Shown here: piece by piece, positions 9,455 to 18,122 of the stretch
Numbering within the stretch: the first letter of the stretch is position 1
Layout of the letters: every line of letters starts with the position of its first letter
Assembly: GCF_000308775.1 (NCBI RefSeq)
Contig: NZ_BAGJ01000068.1
Span: forward strand, 31,916-95,915
Length of the DNA stretch: 64,000 nt
Source of the DNA: Nocardia testacea NBRC 100365
GTDB lineage: Bacteria; Actinomycetota; Actinomycetes; Mycobacteriales; Mycobacteriaceae
Reading direction: 5' to 3'
Notes under the pieces: generated by a model
What the model was told of the DNA's origin: nothing
The model's database searches: none
Seen by the model: the letters and a program-made list of their open reading frames with translations, nothing else
Translations under genes and position numbers: made by a program

Positions 9455-10018
9455 TCAGTTCTGTGACGTCAATTCCCTGGTCAGATCGATCAGGAACTCC
9501 GCTGCCGCACGAATCTCGGGGTCGGAGATCTCCCACTCCGGATCCGCACCGACATTGTTGATCTGAGCCGAATCGAGGTTCAGCGTTCCCTGCCAGCCGC
9601 CCGCTGCCGTGACGATCCGGACCGAACCGCTGGTTCGGTTCAGCCATACCTTCTCGTCGTACCCGGTTTGCGGAATGTAGTTCGGGTCGTCTTCGATCAA
9701 GGCCGGTTCCGACTCGCCGGGTAACATTGCCCGAAGCCGGGTTTCACCCACTCCTACGAGGGATGCCTTCGTCAGCGTGCAGGTCGCTCCCCGCCCTATT
9801 GTGTCATCGGGATCGACGTGACCGTATTCGATGGCCAGATCCGCTATGCCCAGGTCGCTTTCGAAGAAGGTGAGCGTTCGGTCGCACTGTTCGCGAATCG
9901 CGTGGCCGGAGTCGGCCGCCGCGGCGCCCTTGCTGCTGCCCACTTCGCACGCTGAAACGAGTGCGATGGAGATGATCGCTGCCGCCGTGGAAATCGTGCG
10001 CAGCGCGATCCCGCTCAT
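9455..10018 (-). CDS. Lipoprotein of a type VII secretion-associated cassette
   Basis: A 187-aa putative lipoprotein. A hydrophobic signal ends in the lipobox LVSAC with the lipidated Cys24, followed by a Ser/Gly/Ala linker. The mature domain has two further cysteines (EQCDRT and GATCTLT), likely a disulfide, and a two-layer pattern like DUF3558/LppP-type mycobacterial lipoproteins; this family suggestion is an inference. The ATG overlaps the stop of the upstream WXG-type gene by four bases, so the two are translationally coupled. It is the last gene of a four-gene minus-strand operon. Possible roles are a surface partner of, or immunity to, the secreted protein. Confidence 0.8.
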   Translation of the reverse strand: MSGIALRTISTAAAIISIALVSACEVGSSKGAAAADSGHAIREQCDRTLTFFESDLGIADLAIEYGHVDPDDTIGRGATCTLTKASLVGVGETRLRAMLPGESEPALIEDDPNYIPQTGYDEKVWLNRTSGSVRIVTAAGGWQGTLNLDSAQINNVGADPEWEISDPEIRAAAEFLIDLTRELTSQN

Positions 10019-10881
10019 TGGGTCACCCTATCTGTCTTGACCGACCACTTGTTCGTTCCGTCCAAGACGGTTGCGTCATCGAATACGGAATTCGCGTCGA
10101 CAGCCATCGGCGGCCATTTGTTATCGGGTAGTCCGTCGATATCCGAACTGGCCTGCGCGATCTTGTTTCCGTTGATGATGCTGTTCTGTGCCGACGAGGC
10201 GATACTACCGACCGCCTGGGCGATCGCATTGTAGGCGTTTCCGATCGCCGCGACGATATCACCGGTTTGAGCCGCGGCGACCGGGCCGGTTGCCGCGGCC
10301 GCAACTATCTCGCCGATGCTGGAGATCAACGAGAGAATCGCTTCGACTATTTCCCGGTAGAGTTCCAGTGTCTTTACCGCGACATCCTCCAGGGAGGTTG
10401 CAATCGTTTCGCACGAGGCCGGAAGTGCCTGCTGCCCGCACGGTTTCGCCTGCCGAATGCGAGAATTCTCGTATGCCTCGGCGGCGATTCCGGTCCAATG
10501 GGCATTGAGTTTGGTCTCGTCGATCTGAGTACCGGCATTGGTGATCGCGCTCGCGACATCTCGCCATGCATTGGCGTAATTTATGAAAGTGATGGGTACC
10601 GCTATGCCCTTGATCAGTTCCGCCAGTTTGGTGCCGGTGTCCTCGATATATTTCAGTACCTTGTCCCGCTCGTCCCAGAGTCGGTCGACGACGGCTTCTG
10701 CGCCCCCGCCTCCCACGAGCCCGAAGAATCCCCAACCGGTTACGCGAACGGCCAGGACGATATTTCCGAATGCGTCGTTTACCCTATCCGGCTGGTCTTT
10801 GAGCTCTTCCGCCTTCGTTTTGATTTGTTCGATATTGGTGGTCAGGTCCGTCCTGGTCTGCGGATTCGTATCTTCGGCCAC
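10015..10881 (-). CDS. WXG-like helical protein, putative type VII secretion substrate or partner
   Basis: A 288-aa, almost entirely helical protein. It carries a WXG-type turn, HWTGIAAEAYENS (Trp129-Thr-Gly131), between two long helices, as in ESX substrates. A hydrophobic helical region at about residues 165-230, rich in Ala/Ile/Gly, could contact membrane. Two cysteines (KPCGQQ, ASCETI) bracket a short loop. The C-terminal 50 residues are not recognisable as any toxin domain. The GTG start at 10881 follows a strong GGGGG site. The gene lies ten bases after the EspC-like gene and overlaps the lipoprotein gene. I do not recognise a named family; substrate and function are open. Confidence 0.75.
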   Translation of the reverse strand: MAEDTNPQTRTDLTTNIEQIKTKAEELKDQPDRVNDAFGNIVLAVRVTGWGFFGLVGGGGAEAVVDRLWDERDKVLKYIEDTGTKLAELIKGIAVPITFINYANAWRDVASAITNAGTQIDETKLNAHWTGIAAEAYENSRIRQAKPCGQQALPASCETIATSLEDVAVKTLELYREIVEAILSLISSIGEIVAAAATGPVAAAQTGDIVAAIGNAYNAIAQAVGSIASSAQNSIINGNKIAQASSDIDGLPDNKWPPMAVDANSVFDDATVLDGTNKWSVKTDRVTQ

Positions 10882-10890
10882 GCGGTCCCC

Positions 10891-11205
10891 CTAGTAGAGA
10901 TTACTGAGTGCATGCGCGTTCTGCGCATCCTCGGCTTCGTAGGTATCTGCCACCTGGCGGAGTGTCGTAGCGATTTCATTGCATACTGAAATTCCCTCTT
11001 TCATTCTTTCGGCGAAGAAATCGGGAACGTCCTTGTATTTTTCGTATGCCAGAGCGAAGACACCTGCTTCGAGCTGCTCGAATTTCGCCCCCGCGGTGGC
11101 GACTCGTGCTGCCTCCAAGGCGGCAGCGGCCTCGTCCCAATTGTTGGCAGCGGTGCGTACAGCGCCTACGGCGACGGTAATGGCTTGCTGTGACGGTGTA
11201 GCCAT
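10891..11205 (-). CDS. EspC-like type VII secretion target protein
   Basis: A 104-aa helical hairpin protein. The end IATTLRQVADTYEAEDAQNA is typical of the EspC/type VII secretion target family. It contains the general export signal YxxxD/E as Tyr89-Glu-Ala-Glu-Asp93 just after the second helix. The ATG at 11205 follows GGGGGTCTGATC, which fixes the start; the longer open frame upstream is out of the family's length range. It is probably exported as a heterodimer with the neighbouring 288-aa WXG-like protein. No EccC/EccD secretion core is in the window, so it would rely on an ESX machine elsewhere (inference). Confidence 0.82.
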   Translation of the reverse strand: MATPSQQAITVAVGAVRTAANNWDEAAAALEAARVATAGAKFEQLEAGVFALAYEKYKDVPDFFAERMKEGISVCNEIATTLRQVADTYEAEDAQNAHALSNLY

Positions 11206-11207
11206 GA

Positions 11208-12011
11208 TCAGACCCCCAAACCTTCTATGAGACTGTCGCGATGGCGAGAATGGTGAAATTCGAGATCTTCGTCCGAATATCGCGAGTAATCGCCACGAAC
11301 CGGGAAACTCGGCCGGAGTTCGCGAACCCGATCCGCGAGAGACAGGAATTCGTCGACCAGGTCCATCGGATGGGCTTTTTGTGCCCATTCCGGCCGTACG
11401 AATATCGATTTCAGCTGAAAACAGTCCGCTGTGATCGAGATGGCAGGTGCGCCGTCGACCAGCGCTCGACCGTGCACATCGAAGGTGCCTCGCGTGAGTA
11501 TGCGCCGCTGGGTTTCGCGATATTCCGGCCAGCTCGATGTGTCGAGGAGGAGCATCAGAACCGTGCGACGGTCGGGAACCGGGCAAGCGTGGCGGAATTC
11601 GCCGGTCACCAGTTTGCCCAGACAGGCTTCGACCGACTTCTTGTACGCACGCATCAACTCGTCGCCGGTATCGCCGGGGCCCACGTGGCGGTGCCACTGC
11701 GGGCCGAGTCGCAACTGGATCGGTAGCAGACCTCGATCGACTTCGACTGTCGCGAACGAACTGCCCGGCGCGGCCCGCGTATCTTCCGCGGTGAACGAAT
11801 CCGATCGGTTCCAGGTAGGGGTCGAGGATTCGCGATCCGGTCCCGTCCCCGGACTGGGATGTTCAGTGGGTCGGGGAGCGGGATATGTGATCGGTGCCGT
11901 GTACGAGCTGCTTGCGCCCCGTTGCGTCGGGGTCAGTGGCTCCTCGTCCCAGAACTCGTCCGGGTCGTCGTAGTGATTGAAAAATCCGCCGTTGTAGCCC
12001 GGTGGTGACAT
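11208..12011 (-). CDS. Uncharacterised protein, first gene of the type VII cassette
   Basis: A 267-aa soluble protein. Residues 1-95 are acidic and Pro/Ser/Thr-rich (FFNHYDDPDEFWDEEPLTPT) and probably disordered. Residues about 100-260 form a mixed alpha/beta domain with PIQLRLGPQWHRHVGPGDTG, then DELMRAYKKSVEACLGK. The latter recalls proteins encoded with actinobacterial ESX substrates and YbaB/EbfC-like partners, but I cannot assign a family. The ATG at 12011 was chosen because upstream sequence is not coding-like. It ends two bases before the EspC-like gene, so it is co-transcribed. A chaperone role for the secreted pair is possible but unproven. Confidence 0.7.
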   Translation of the reverse strand: MSPPGYNGGFFNHYDDPDEFWDEEPLTPTQRGASSSYTAPITYPAPRPTEHPSPGTGPDRESSTPTWNRSDSFTAEDTRAAPGSSFATVEVDRGLLPIQLRLGPQWHRHVGPGDTGDELMRAYKKSVEACLGKLVTGEFRHACPVPDRRTVLMLLLDTSSWPEYRETQRRILTRGTFDVHGRALVDGAPAISITADCFQLKSIFVRPEWAQKAHPMDLVDEFLSLADRVRELRPSFPVRGDYSRYSDEDLEFHHSRHRDSLIEGLGV

Positions 12012-12397
12012 ACTGCCGAGTCCTGCCTCTGCGTGCTCTCCTCTTCGAATGCGACTACGGTTATCGGCTACGCAAAAGCACTGACATCCCCCTTTTTCGA
12101 TACGAAGCAACTCCCCGCTGTTCCGCATCAGCCTCTCCGGCGCGGTCACGTTTGTCAACCCCGCGTACGCACTCACCGGCAGTGGCATGGGCGGGCACCA
12201 CAGAGCACCGTGGACCCGTGATGGTTGCTCGGTCGACCGGGCATTCACGCCCGAAGCGCAGAACTGCCTGCAGGTTCCCCGGCGGTTCGATATCGGTGAT
12301 CGGTCACGCGAGTCCGTGCGCGCGGATGCCTGGAGAACTCGCCGTCTTTCCGGCCCACAGGAGCCGGCGTTCCGCTTCGGTGGCGGTATCGAGGCTG
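12012..12397. other. Intergenic region upstream of the type VII cassette
   Basis: No confident gene. On the minus strand a TTGACA (complement of 12153-12158) resembles a -35 box, but I see no -10 at proper spacing. The promoter of the four-gene cassette should lie here. Confidence 0.4.
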
Positions 12398-12422
12398 CCG
12401 GCCGCGCGGTACGCGCGGCCGG
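12398..12422 (-). terminator. Perfect 11-bp hairpin after the nitroreductase gene
   Basis: CCGGCCGCGCG (12398-12408) and CGCGCGGCCGG (12412-12422) pair exactly with a 3-nt loop, eight bases beyond the stop of the minus-strand gene. It closes the unit running from the ABC transporter. Confidence 0.75.
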
Positions 12423-12429
12423 TTCCGTG

Positions 12430-12936
12430 TCATAGCACCGGCCGCAGTTCGATCACGACACCACCGAGCTGCCAGGTCTGGTAGATATCGGCCTTGTTCG
12501 GATTGCCCTCGGCGTCGAAACCGATGCCGTTGTAGCCGGCGTTGGTCCGGTTGTCCCGGGCGATGATCTCGAACAGGCGCAGTACATCCTCGGCGGCGGT
12601 GTGCACGACCGGGTCGAACTGTTCGGGCCGGGCGCCGCGGGTGATGGTGAGCGGGGTGCCGGTCGCCAGGTTCTGCACCCACGGTCGCCGGGATGTGCCG
12701 ATCAGCAGTGTCTGTCCGTGCACGGTGTAGGCGACCGGAATATCGTAGGCGCGACCGGATTTGCGGCCCACCACATGCAGTGTCGCCAGCCGTTTACCGA
12801 TCACCCCGGACAGGCCCGGCAGGCGTAGCAGCGTGCGGACCACCCGGTTGGTCAAGCCCTGGGTCCGGCCTACGGGCCGGGGTCCGCTGGTGGTAGGGGT
12901 GCCGTAGGGGTTCGCCGATCCGGAATCCTCGCTCAT
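12430..12936 (-). CDS. Deazaflavin (F420)-dependent nitroreductase family protein
   Basis: 168 aa. After a 30-residue disordered start come the family landmarks: RLATLHVVGRKSGRAYDIPV (first strands and the cofactor phosphate contact region), YTVHGQTLLIGTS, and RRPWVQNLATGTPLTITRG. These define the Ddn/FDOR split-barrel fold, in which members bind F420, or sometimes heme or fatty acids, to reduce small molecules. It begins 18 bases after the ABC ATPase gene on the same strand and has its own terminator, so it may be the last gene of that operon. The substrate is unknown. A second, shorter paralogue lies at 22965-23399. Confidence 0.88.
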   Translation of the reverse strand: MSEDSGSANPYGTPTTSGPRPVGRTQGLTNRVVRTLLRLPGLSGVIGKRLATLHVVGRKSGRAYDIPVAYTVHGQTLLIGTSRRPWVQNLATGTPLTITRGARPEQFDPVVHTAAEDVLRLFEIIARDNRTNAGYNGIGFDAEGNPNKADIYQTWQLGGVVIELRPVL

Positions 12937-12954
12937 GGGTTCAGTATCGTCGGG

Positions 12955-13680
12955 TCACAGCACCTGGTCGAGAAACCTTCGCAGCCGCGGTGTTCCGGCA
13001 TTGTCGAAAAGTTCGTCCGGACCGCCCGATTCCACCACCACACCGCCGTCCATGAACACCACATGGTCGGAGACGCTGCGGGCGAATCCCATCTCGTGGG
13101 TCACCACGATCATCGACATACCGCCCGCGGCCAGTTCCGACATCAGCGCGAGCACACCCTTGACCAGTTCCGGGTCCAGTGCGGAGGTGGCCTCGTCGAA
13201 GAACATGATGTCGGGTTTCATGGCCAGCGCCCGGGCGATCGCCACCCGCTGTTGCTGACCACCGGAGAGGTTGGCGGGCCGGGAATCGGCCTTGCCGGTG
13301 AGCCCCACGACCTCGAGTTGTTCCAGCGCCAGGGCGCGGGCCTCGTCCTTGGACAGTCCGCGCAGCTTGCGCGGTCCCAGCGCGATATTGTCGGCCACCG
13401 TCCGGTGCGGGAAGAGATTGAACTGCTGGAAGACCATCCCGATGCGCTGGCGCAGCCGGTCGGGTTTCTCGGCGAGCACCGATTCGCCGTCGATGAGGAT
13501 ATCTCCGGCATCGGGTTCGTGGAGCCGGTTGAGGACCCGCAGCAGGGTGGATTTGCCGGAACCGGACGGGCCGATCACCGTCGTGGTCTTGCCCGCGTCG
13601 ACATGGATGTCCACCCCGCGCAGGATCTGATTGCCGCCCAGCCGCAGGTGGAGTCCGGTGCCGGTCAGTGAGGAGCTCAT
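12955..13680 (-). CDS. Polar amino-acid ABC transporter ATPase (GlnQ type)
   Basis: A 241-aa complete nucleotide-binding subunit that powers uptake. Walker A is GPSGSGKST (residues 37-45), the Q-loop lies in GMVFQQFNLFPH, the signature is LSGGQQQRVAIARAL, Walker B is DIMFFDEATSALDPE, and the switch His is in VVTHEMGFAR. The FNLFPHRTVADNI segment is typical of the glutamine/glutamate/arginine subfamily. The gene starts three bases after the stop of the fused binding protein-permease, so both are translated from one message. Confidence 0.95.
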   Translation of the reverse strand: MSSSLTGTGLHLRLGGNQILRGVDIHVDAGKTTTVIGPSGSGKSTLLRVLNRLHEPDAGDILIDGESVLAEKPDRLRQRIGMVFQQFNLFPHRTVADNIALGPRKLRGLSKDEARALALEQLEVVGLTGKADSRPANLSGGQQQRVAIARALAMKPDIMFFDEATSALDPELVKGVLALMSELAAGGMSMIVVTHEMGFARSVSDHVVFMDGGVVVESGGPDELFDNAGTPRLRRFLDQVL

Positions 13681-13683
13681 CGG

Positions 13684-15477
13684 TTACCCCCGGCCTTCGG
13701 TGATGGCGGACTGTTCGACCGGGTCGATCGGCTGATCGGGCCGGCCGGTGCGCATCCGCCGGTCGATGTAGTTCACCAGATGGGTGAGTGGGATGGTCAG
13801 CAGCAGATAGACCAGACCGGCGGCCACCAGCGGTGACAGGTTGCCGGTCTGGGCGTTCAGATCGCGGCCGACCGCGAACAGTTCGCGCTGGGTCGCCAGC
13901 AACCCCAGGAAGTAGATCAGCGAGGAGTCCTTGATCAACGCGATGAACTGGTTCATCAGCGCGGGCAGCACCCGGCGGACCCCCTGCGGGATCACCACCA
14001 GCGTCATGGCCTGCCGGTAGCCGAAGCCGATCGCCCGGGCGGCCTCCAGTTGCCCCGGCTCCACCGATTGGATACCGGAGCGGAAGATCTCGCCGATATA
14101 GGCAGAGGCCAGCAGCGCCAGCGCCACCGCACCGAGCCAGTAGGGGTTGTTACCGGTGAGACCGCTGACCACCGGCCCGACCCCCAGGCCGATGAGCAGG
14201 ATGATGACCACCGCGGGCAGGCCGCGGAAGATATCGGTGTACACCCGGGCCGGCCAGCGCAACCAGCGGGTCCGCGAGATTCCGGCGACCGCGAGCAGCA
14301 TGCCGATCACGGTGCCCAGTACGCCGGAGACCAGGGCGAGGATCAGTGTGTTGGGCAGGCCGGTCTTGAACAGGTCGGGGAAGGCCTGCCGGTAGAGCGA
14401 CCAGTCGAAGAAGGTGTCGCGCAGCTGTTCCAGGGTCGATTTCGGCGCCTGCGTGGTCTGCTCCCGCGGGGCCTGTCCGGCGGCGATGGCGGCGAAATCG
14501 GGCAGCTGCGGGGCCGGTGCGGCCTTCGATCCGGGCTTCCAGCCGGGCGGCAGTTCGCGGGGCACCCAGTCGCTGTAGAGGCGGGCATAGGTACCGTCGG
14601 CGATCACCGCGTCCAACCCGGAGTTGAGCGCGTCGATCAGCGGCTTGTTGTCCTTGGCGACCGCCCAGGCGACGAAATTGTCCAGACTGAACGAGTTGTC
14701 CACGACCGATGTCGCATCGCCCGGCGCGATCGCGCCCTCGGCCTGCGCCGACGGGGCGACCCAGGCGTCCACCTGGCCGGTTTTCACATTCGCGTAGGCG
14801 GTGTTGTAGTCCGGGAACTTCACCGGGTCCAGCCCGAGTTCGTTGACGACGTATTCGTCCTGGACCGTGCCCTGCACCACCGCCACCCGGGAACCGGGCC
14901 CGAGATCGGCGAACCCCTGCACCGGGCTGCCGTCCTTGACGACCAGCGAGAAGTAGCCGAAATCGTAGCCGTTGGTGAAACCGACCATCTCGCGCCGCGC
15001 ATCGGTGGTGGTGATGTTGGACGACCCGACATCGAAGCGTTTGCCCCCGACCTGGGCCAGCAGTCCGGCGAACTCGGTACCGGAGAACTCGACCCGCAGA
15101 CCGAGCTTCGCGGCCACCGCCCGCAGCAGTTCGTTGTCGAAACCGGTGAACGCGCCGGCGGAGTTCACGCAGATACTGGGCGGCGCGTCGGAGAGGGTGC
15201 CGACGCTCAGCACACCGGGCCGGATCAGGCCGAGCCGGGAGATGTCGACCGCGTCCAGCGGTTCGGTCGATGCGGTGGTGAAACGATCCTCTTTGCCCGT
15301 ACCCGGGGCGGTCAGGTCGGCGGGGGCCGCGGCGGCCGACTCCGGTCCCGGCGGCGCGCACAGGTCGCGGGCGGCACCGTCACCGCCGCCGCTGCCGCAC
15401 GCCGTCGCCAGCAGGGCGACGGCGAGCAGGAGGGCGGCGAGCAGCGCACGGGCGCGCGGAACGGGCAGACCAGGCAT
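13684..15477 (-). CDS. Fused amino-acid binding lipoprotein and ABC permease
   Basis: 597 aa joining two usually separate parts of a polar amino-acid importer. Residues 1-27 are a signal peptide with lipobox LLATAC (lipid on Cys27). Residues about 75-345 are a type II periplasmic binding domain (GFDNELLRAVAAKLGLRVEF, SSNITTTDARREMVGFTNGY, PGSRVAVVQGT). After a linker, residues about 395-585 are a GlnP/HisM permease with about five membrane segments and the EAA-loop region SVEPGQLEAARAIGFGYRQA. Such fusions tether the receptor to the channel. The ATG at 15477 places the lipobox correctly. Glutamate, glutamine or a related amino acid is a likely substrate, not shown here. Confidence 0.93.
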   Translation of the reverse strand: MPGLPVPRARALLAALLLAVALLATACGSGGGDGAARDLCAPPGPESAAAAPADLTAPGTGKEDRFTTASTEPLDAVDISRLGLIRPGVLSVGTLSDAPPSICVNSAGAFTGFDNELLRAVAAKLGLRVEFSGTEFAGLLAQVGGKRFDVGSSNITTTDARREMVGFTNGYDFGYFSLVVKDGSPVQGFADLGPGSRVAVVQGTVQDEYVVNELGLDPVKFPDYNTAYANVKTGQVDAWVAPSAQAEGAIAPGDATSVVDNSFSLDNFVAWAVAKDNKPLIDALNSGLDAVIADGTYARLYSDWVPRELPPGWKPGSKAAPAPQLPDFAAIAAGQAPREQTTQAPKSTLEQLRDTFFDWSLYRQAFPDLFKTGLPNTLILALVSGVLGTVIGMLLAVAGISRTRWLRWPARVYTDIFRGLPAVVIILLIGLGVGPVVSGLTGNNPYWLGAVALALLASAYIGEIFRSGIQSVEPGQLEAARAIGFGYRQAMTLVVIPQGVRRVLPALMNQFIALIKDSSLIYFLGLLATQRELFAVGRDLNAQTGNLSPLVAAGLVYLLLTIPLTHLVNYIDRRMRTGRPDQPIDPVEQSAITEGRG

Positions 15478-15556
15478 GATCGACAACCCTAGCGTCAGCC
15501 CCGACCCGGTCCGGGCACCCGGGTCGGGTCGGGCCGCTCGCGCCGTGGCCTCCGGT

Positions 15557-16540
15557 TCACCCGGCGGTGAAGAACCTCCGGGGCACCTCGACGAGCATCG
15601 TCTGCAGCTGCCGCTCCTCGATTCCGCGATCCAGCACATAGGGGAAGACGTCGTCGAACAGGTGGGTGTAGTGCCACTGCGGCAGGACCGCGGCCCGCAT
15701 GGCCGGTTCGATCCAGTCGATATAGCAGCTGGCGTCCTGCGAGAGCACCATGCGCTCGGCGTAACCCCGGCGCACCATCTCGATGAGGGTATCGGCGCGC
15801 GCCTCGAAGGTGGTCTCGAGGTTGATCCCGAATCGGTCCATGCCCAATACGAATCCGGAGTCCGCCAGGGCGGTCAGGTAGTCCAGATCCGTGGTGTCGC
15901 CGCTGTGGCCGAGCACGATCCGGGTCGGGTCCACGCCCTCCTCGGCGCACATGACGCGTTTGACCTCGAAGCCGGACCCCGATTCGGGGTGGGTGTGCAC
16001 GGTGATCGGCACTCCGGTCTCGTGATGGGCTCGCGCCACCGCCCGCATCACCCGTTCGACACCGGGCGTCAGTCCCTCCGCGTCGATCGCGCATTTGAGC
16101 ATGCCCGCCCGCACACCGGTCCCGGCGATACCGTCGCGGATATCGCCGACGAACATATCCACCATGGGATCGGGGACATGGGTGCCGACCAGCGGATCGA
16201 GCGCCGGTCCGCGGTAGTGGAAGAAGAACGGGACATCGTTGTAGGTGTAGAGGCCGGTGGCCACGATCAGGTGCAGCGGCACCCGCTGCGCGATCTGGGC
16301 GATCCGCGGGATGTAGCGGCCCAGACCCACCACGGTCGGGTCCACGATCGTGCGCACACCGGCCTCGTAGGCGGTGGTCAGCTGCCGGACCGCGTCCTCG
16401 ACCCGCTCCTCCTCCGAACCCCACTCCCGCGAATAGTTCTGCTGCACATCGGAGCTGAGCACGAAAACGTGCTCGTGCATGAGGGTGACGCCGAGATCGG
16501 CGGTGTCCACGGCACCGCGGACGGTTTGGATCGAGGGCAC
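15557..16540 (-). CDS. php: Phosphotriesterase-like lactonase (PLL/Php family)
   Basis: A 327-aa binuclear metal hydrolase; the family mainly opens lactones (including acyl-homoserine lactones) with side activity on organophosphates. All metal ligands are visible: His22 and His24 in LMHEH, the carboxylated Lys149 in GMLKCA, His182 (TVHTHP), His212 (LGHSGD) and Asp269 (LSQDAS). RYIPRIAQIA and ATGLYTYNDVPFFFHYRGP are landmarks shared with mycobacterial Php (Rv0230c, from memory). The GTG at 16540 is chosen because AGGAG lies six bases upstream and the start then aligns with Php. The gene lies 79 bases upstream of the ABC transporter on the same strand and downstream of a PucR regulator. Confidence 0.92.
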   Translation of the reverse strand: MPSIQTVRGAVDTADLGVTLMHEHVFVLSSDVQQNYSREWGSEEERVEDAVRQLTTAYEAGVRTIVDPTVVGLGRYIPRIAQIAQRVPLHLIVATGLYTYNDVPFFFHYRGPALDPLVGTHVPDPMVDMFVGDIRDGIAGTGVRAGMLKCAIDAEGLTPGVERVMRAVARAHHETGVPITVHTHPESGSGFEVKRVMCAEEGVDPTRIVLGHSGDTTDLDYLTALADSGFVLGMDRFGINLETTFEARADTLIEMVRRGYAERMVLSQDASCYIDWIEPAMRAAVLPQWHYTHLFDDVFPYVLDRGIEERQLQTMLVEVPRRFFTAG

Positions 16541-16752
16541 GGAGAACTCCTGAAAAGGGCAGCACACAGCGCGACGACGCCGGCACGACGGATTGGATCG
16601 GGGTCCGCGACACCGCCGTGGCGGGCGCGGCGAACCGGTTGCCGGCGACCCAACTACTCAGGTGGACACCGGTTTCCGGGAATAACTGAACCTTACGACG
16701 CGCGGTGTGGGGTGGACCATATTCCGGCCGCATGAAAGCTCGGCCGGCATTT

Positions 16753-16809
16753 GTGCGCGCAGCACATGTCCGTGGTGCGCTCGGCGCAATGTCCGTCGTG
16801 CGCACAGCA
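16753..16809. repeat. Cluster of short direct repeats upstream of the lactonase gene
   Basis: Two pairs of direct repeats interlock here. ATGTCCGT-N-GTGCGC occurs at 16766-16780 and 16789-16803 (23-base period). GTGCGCRCAGCA occurs at 16753-16764 and 16798-16809. It lies between the PucR stop and the lactonase start, about 215-270 bases upstream of the latter, so it may be an operator array. No protein partner is proven. Confidence 0.5.
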
Positions 16810-16838
16810 TTGCGCCGCCGGGGCCGGGGCCCCGCCGC

Positions 16839-18122
16839 TCAGTACTGTCCCCGTTCCGGTCGCAGCACCGCGGCGCCGAGCAGATGAGTGGCCTGCAGGG
16901 CGAGCCGGGGATACAGATCCGCGCCGGGTGCGTCGGTGCTCACGCCGATGAGGTTCAGTGCCTGCCGGACGCGGTACTGGACGGTATTGCGATGGACGGC
17001 CAGTCGCGTGGCGGCCGCCGCGTAGCTGCGGTTCACGGCGAGGAATACGCGCAATGTCTCCCGCAGCCAGAGATTGCGTTCGTTGTCCACCGCCAGTTCG
17101 CCGAGTTCGTCGGCGACGAACTCGCGCAGCGTATCCATATCGCCGGCCAGCAGGGCGACCGCCGACACCTCGGGGTGGGACAGCACCCGGGCGCCGTGCT
17201 CTCCGCCCAGCAAGGCCAGCCGGCGCACCCGGTCGGCCTGACCCGCGCTGCGCCGGAAACCGGCGACCCCGGTGCCGTGACCGCCGAAGGCCACCCGCAC
17301 CGGCAGGGCCCGGTCGACGAGCAACTGTTCGATCGCGGCGCTGTCCACGGACGTCTCCTGCGGGACGGCGAACCACATCCGGACCTCGTGGTCGTCCACC
17401 GGGACCAGCAGATTTCCGGTCGCCCGGTGGAACACGGTGGTCAGCGCGGTGCGGAGGTGGTCGAACACCTGCGCAGCCGTGGCGGAGTCGATATGCGGGC
17501 CGGTCCAGGCGTCGATCGCGAGGTGGCCACGGGTGAGCGGGTAGTGCAGCACCTGCTCCGCTGCCTCGGTATCGGTGGTCGTGCCGTTGAGCAGCCGGGT
17601 CACCCATTGCTGCCGGAGGCCGCCCCGGTCGCCGACCCAGCGGTCGCGTTCCTGTTCGTAGGCGACGCCGACCTGCTCGCAGACGCGGTCGATGTACACC
17701 GAGGTGCGGTTGACGATGTGGACGATCGCCGAGGTGGTCACCGGGCCGCCGCCGCCGTATTCGATCGCGTAGCGCATACCGGTGTCCAGGAAGCCCGCCT
17801 GCCCGATCCGGTACGCCCGGATCAACGCCGACGCCGGCACATCGCGCTGGGCGAGGATCCGGGCGTACGCCAGGGCCCGCTCCGGGGCCCGCACGTCATC
17901 TTCGCCGGCCTCGTTCTGCAGGAACTGCAGGACTTCCATCAGGTTGTCGGTCGTCCCGTCATCCATCAGTTCGCGCAGCCGGGGGTCCTGATCCAGGGCC
18001 GGCACCTGCGCGCGCATCAGGTGCGACAACTCGTCGACGAATTGGTCGCGGTCCCGGAGGAATGTCTGTGCGACCAGCCCGACCACCTCTTCGGTACTGT
18101 GCGCCGCCTGTCGTTGCTCCAC
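16839..18122 (-). CDS. PucR/CdaR-family transcriptional regulator
   Basis: 427 aa. The N-terminal two thirds form a regulatory region of the PucR_1/GGDEF-like type (LIRAYRIGQAGFLDTGMRYA), with no membrane segment. The last 60 residues carry the PucR C-terminal helix-turn-helix: LRETLRVFLAVNRSYAAAA, then RLAVHRNTVQYRVRQALNLIG. PucR-type proteins usually activate neighbouring catabolic genes. This gene is upstream of, and on the same strand as, the lactonase and amino-acid transporter, which are the obvious targets (inference). The start is GTG at 18122 without a clear Shine-Dalgarno; a leaderless message is possible. It is divergent from a small membrane-protein gene. Confidence 0.88.
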   Translation of the reverse strand: MEQRQAAHSTEEVVGLVAQTFLRDRDQFVDELSHLMRAQVPALDQDPRLRELMDDGTTDNLMEVLQFLQNEAGEDDVRAPERALAYARILAQRDVPASALIRAYRIGQAGFLDTGMRYAIEYGGGGPVTTSAIVHIVNRTSVYIDRVCEQVGVAYEQERDRWVGDRGGLRQQWVTRLLNGTTTDTEAAEQVLHYPLTRGHLAIDAWTGPHIDSATAAQVFDHLRTALTTVFHRATGNLLVPVDDHEVRMWFAVPQETSVDSAAIEQLLVDRALPVRVAFGGHGTGVAGFRRSAGQADRVRRLALLGGEHGARVLSHPEVSAVALLAGDMDTLREFVADELGELAVDNERNLWLRETLRVFLAVNRSYAAAATRLAVHRNTVQYRVRQALNLIGVSTDAPGADLYPRLALQATHLLGAAVLRPERGQY

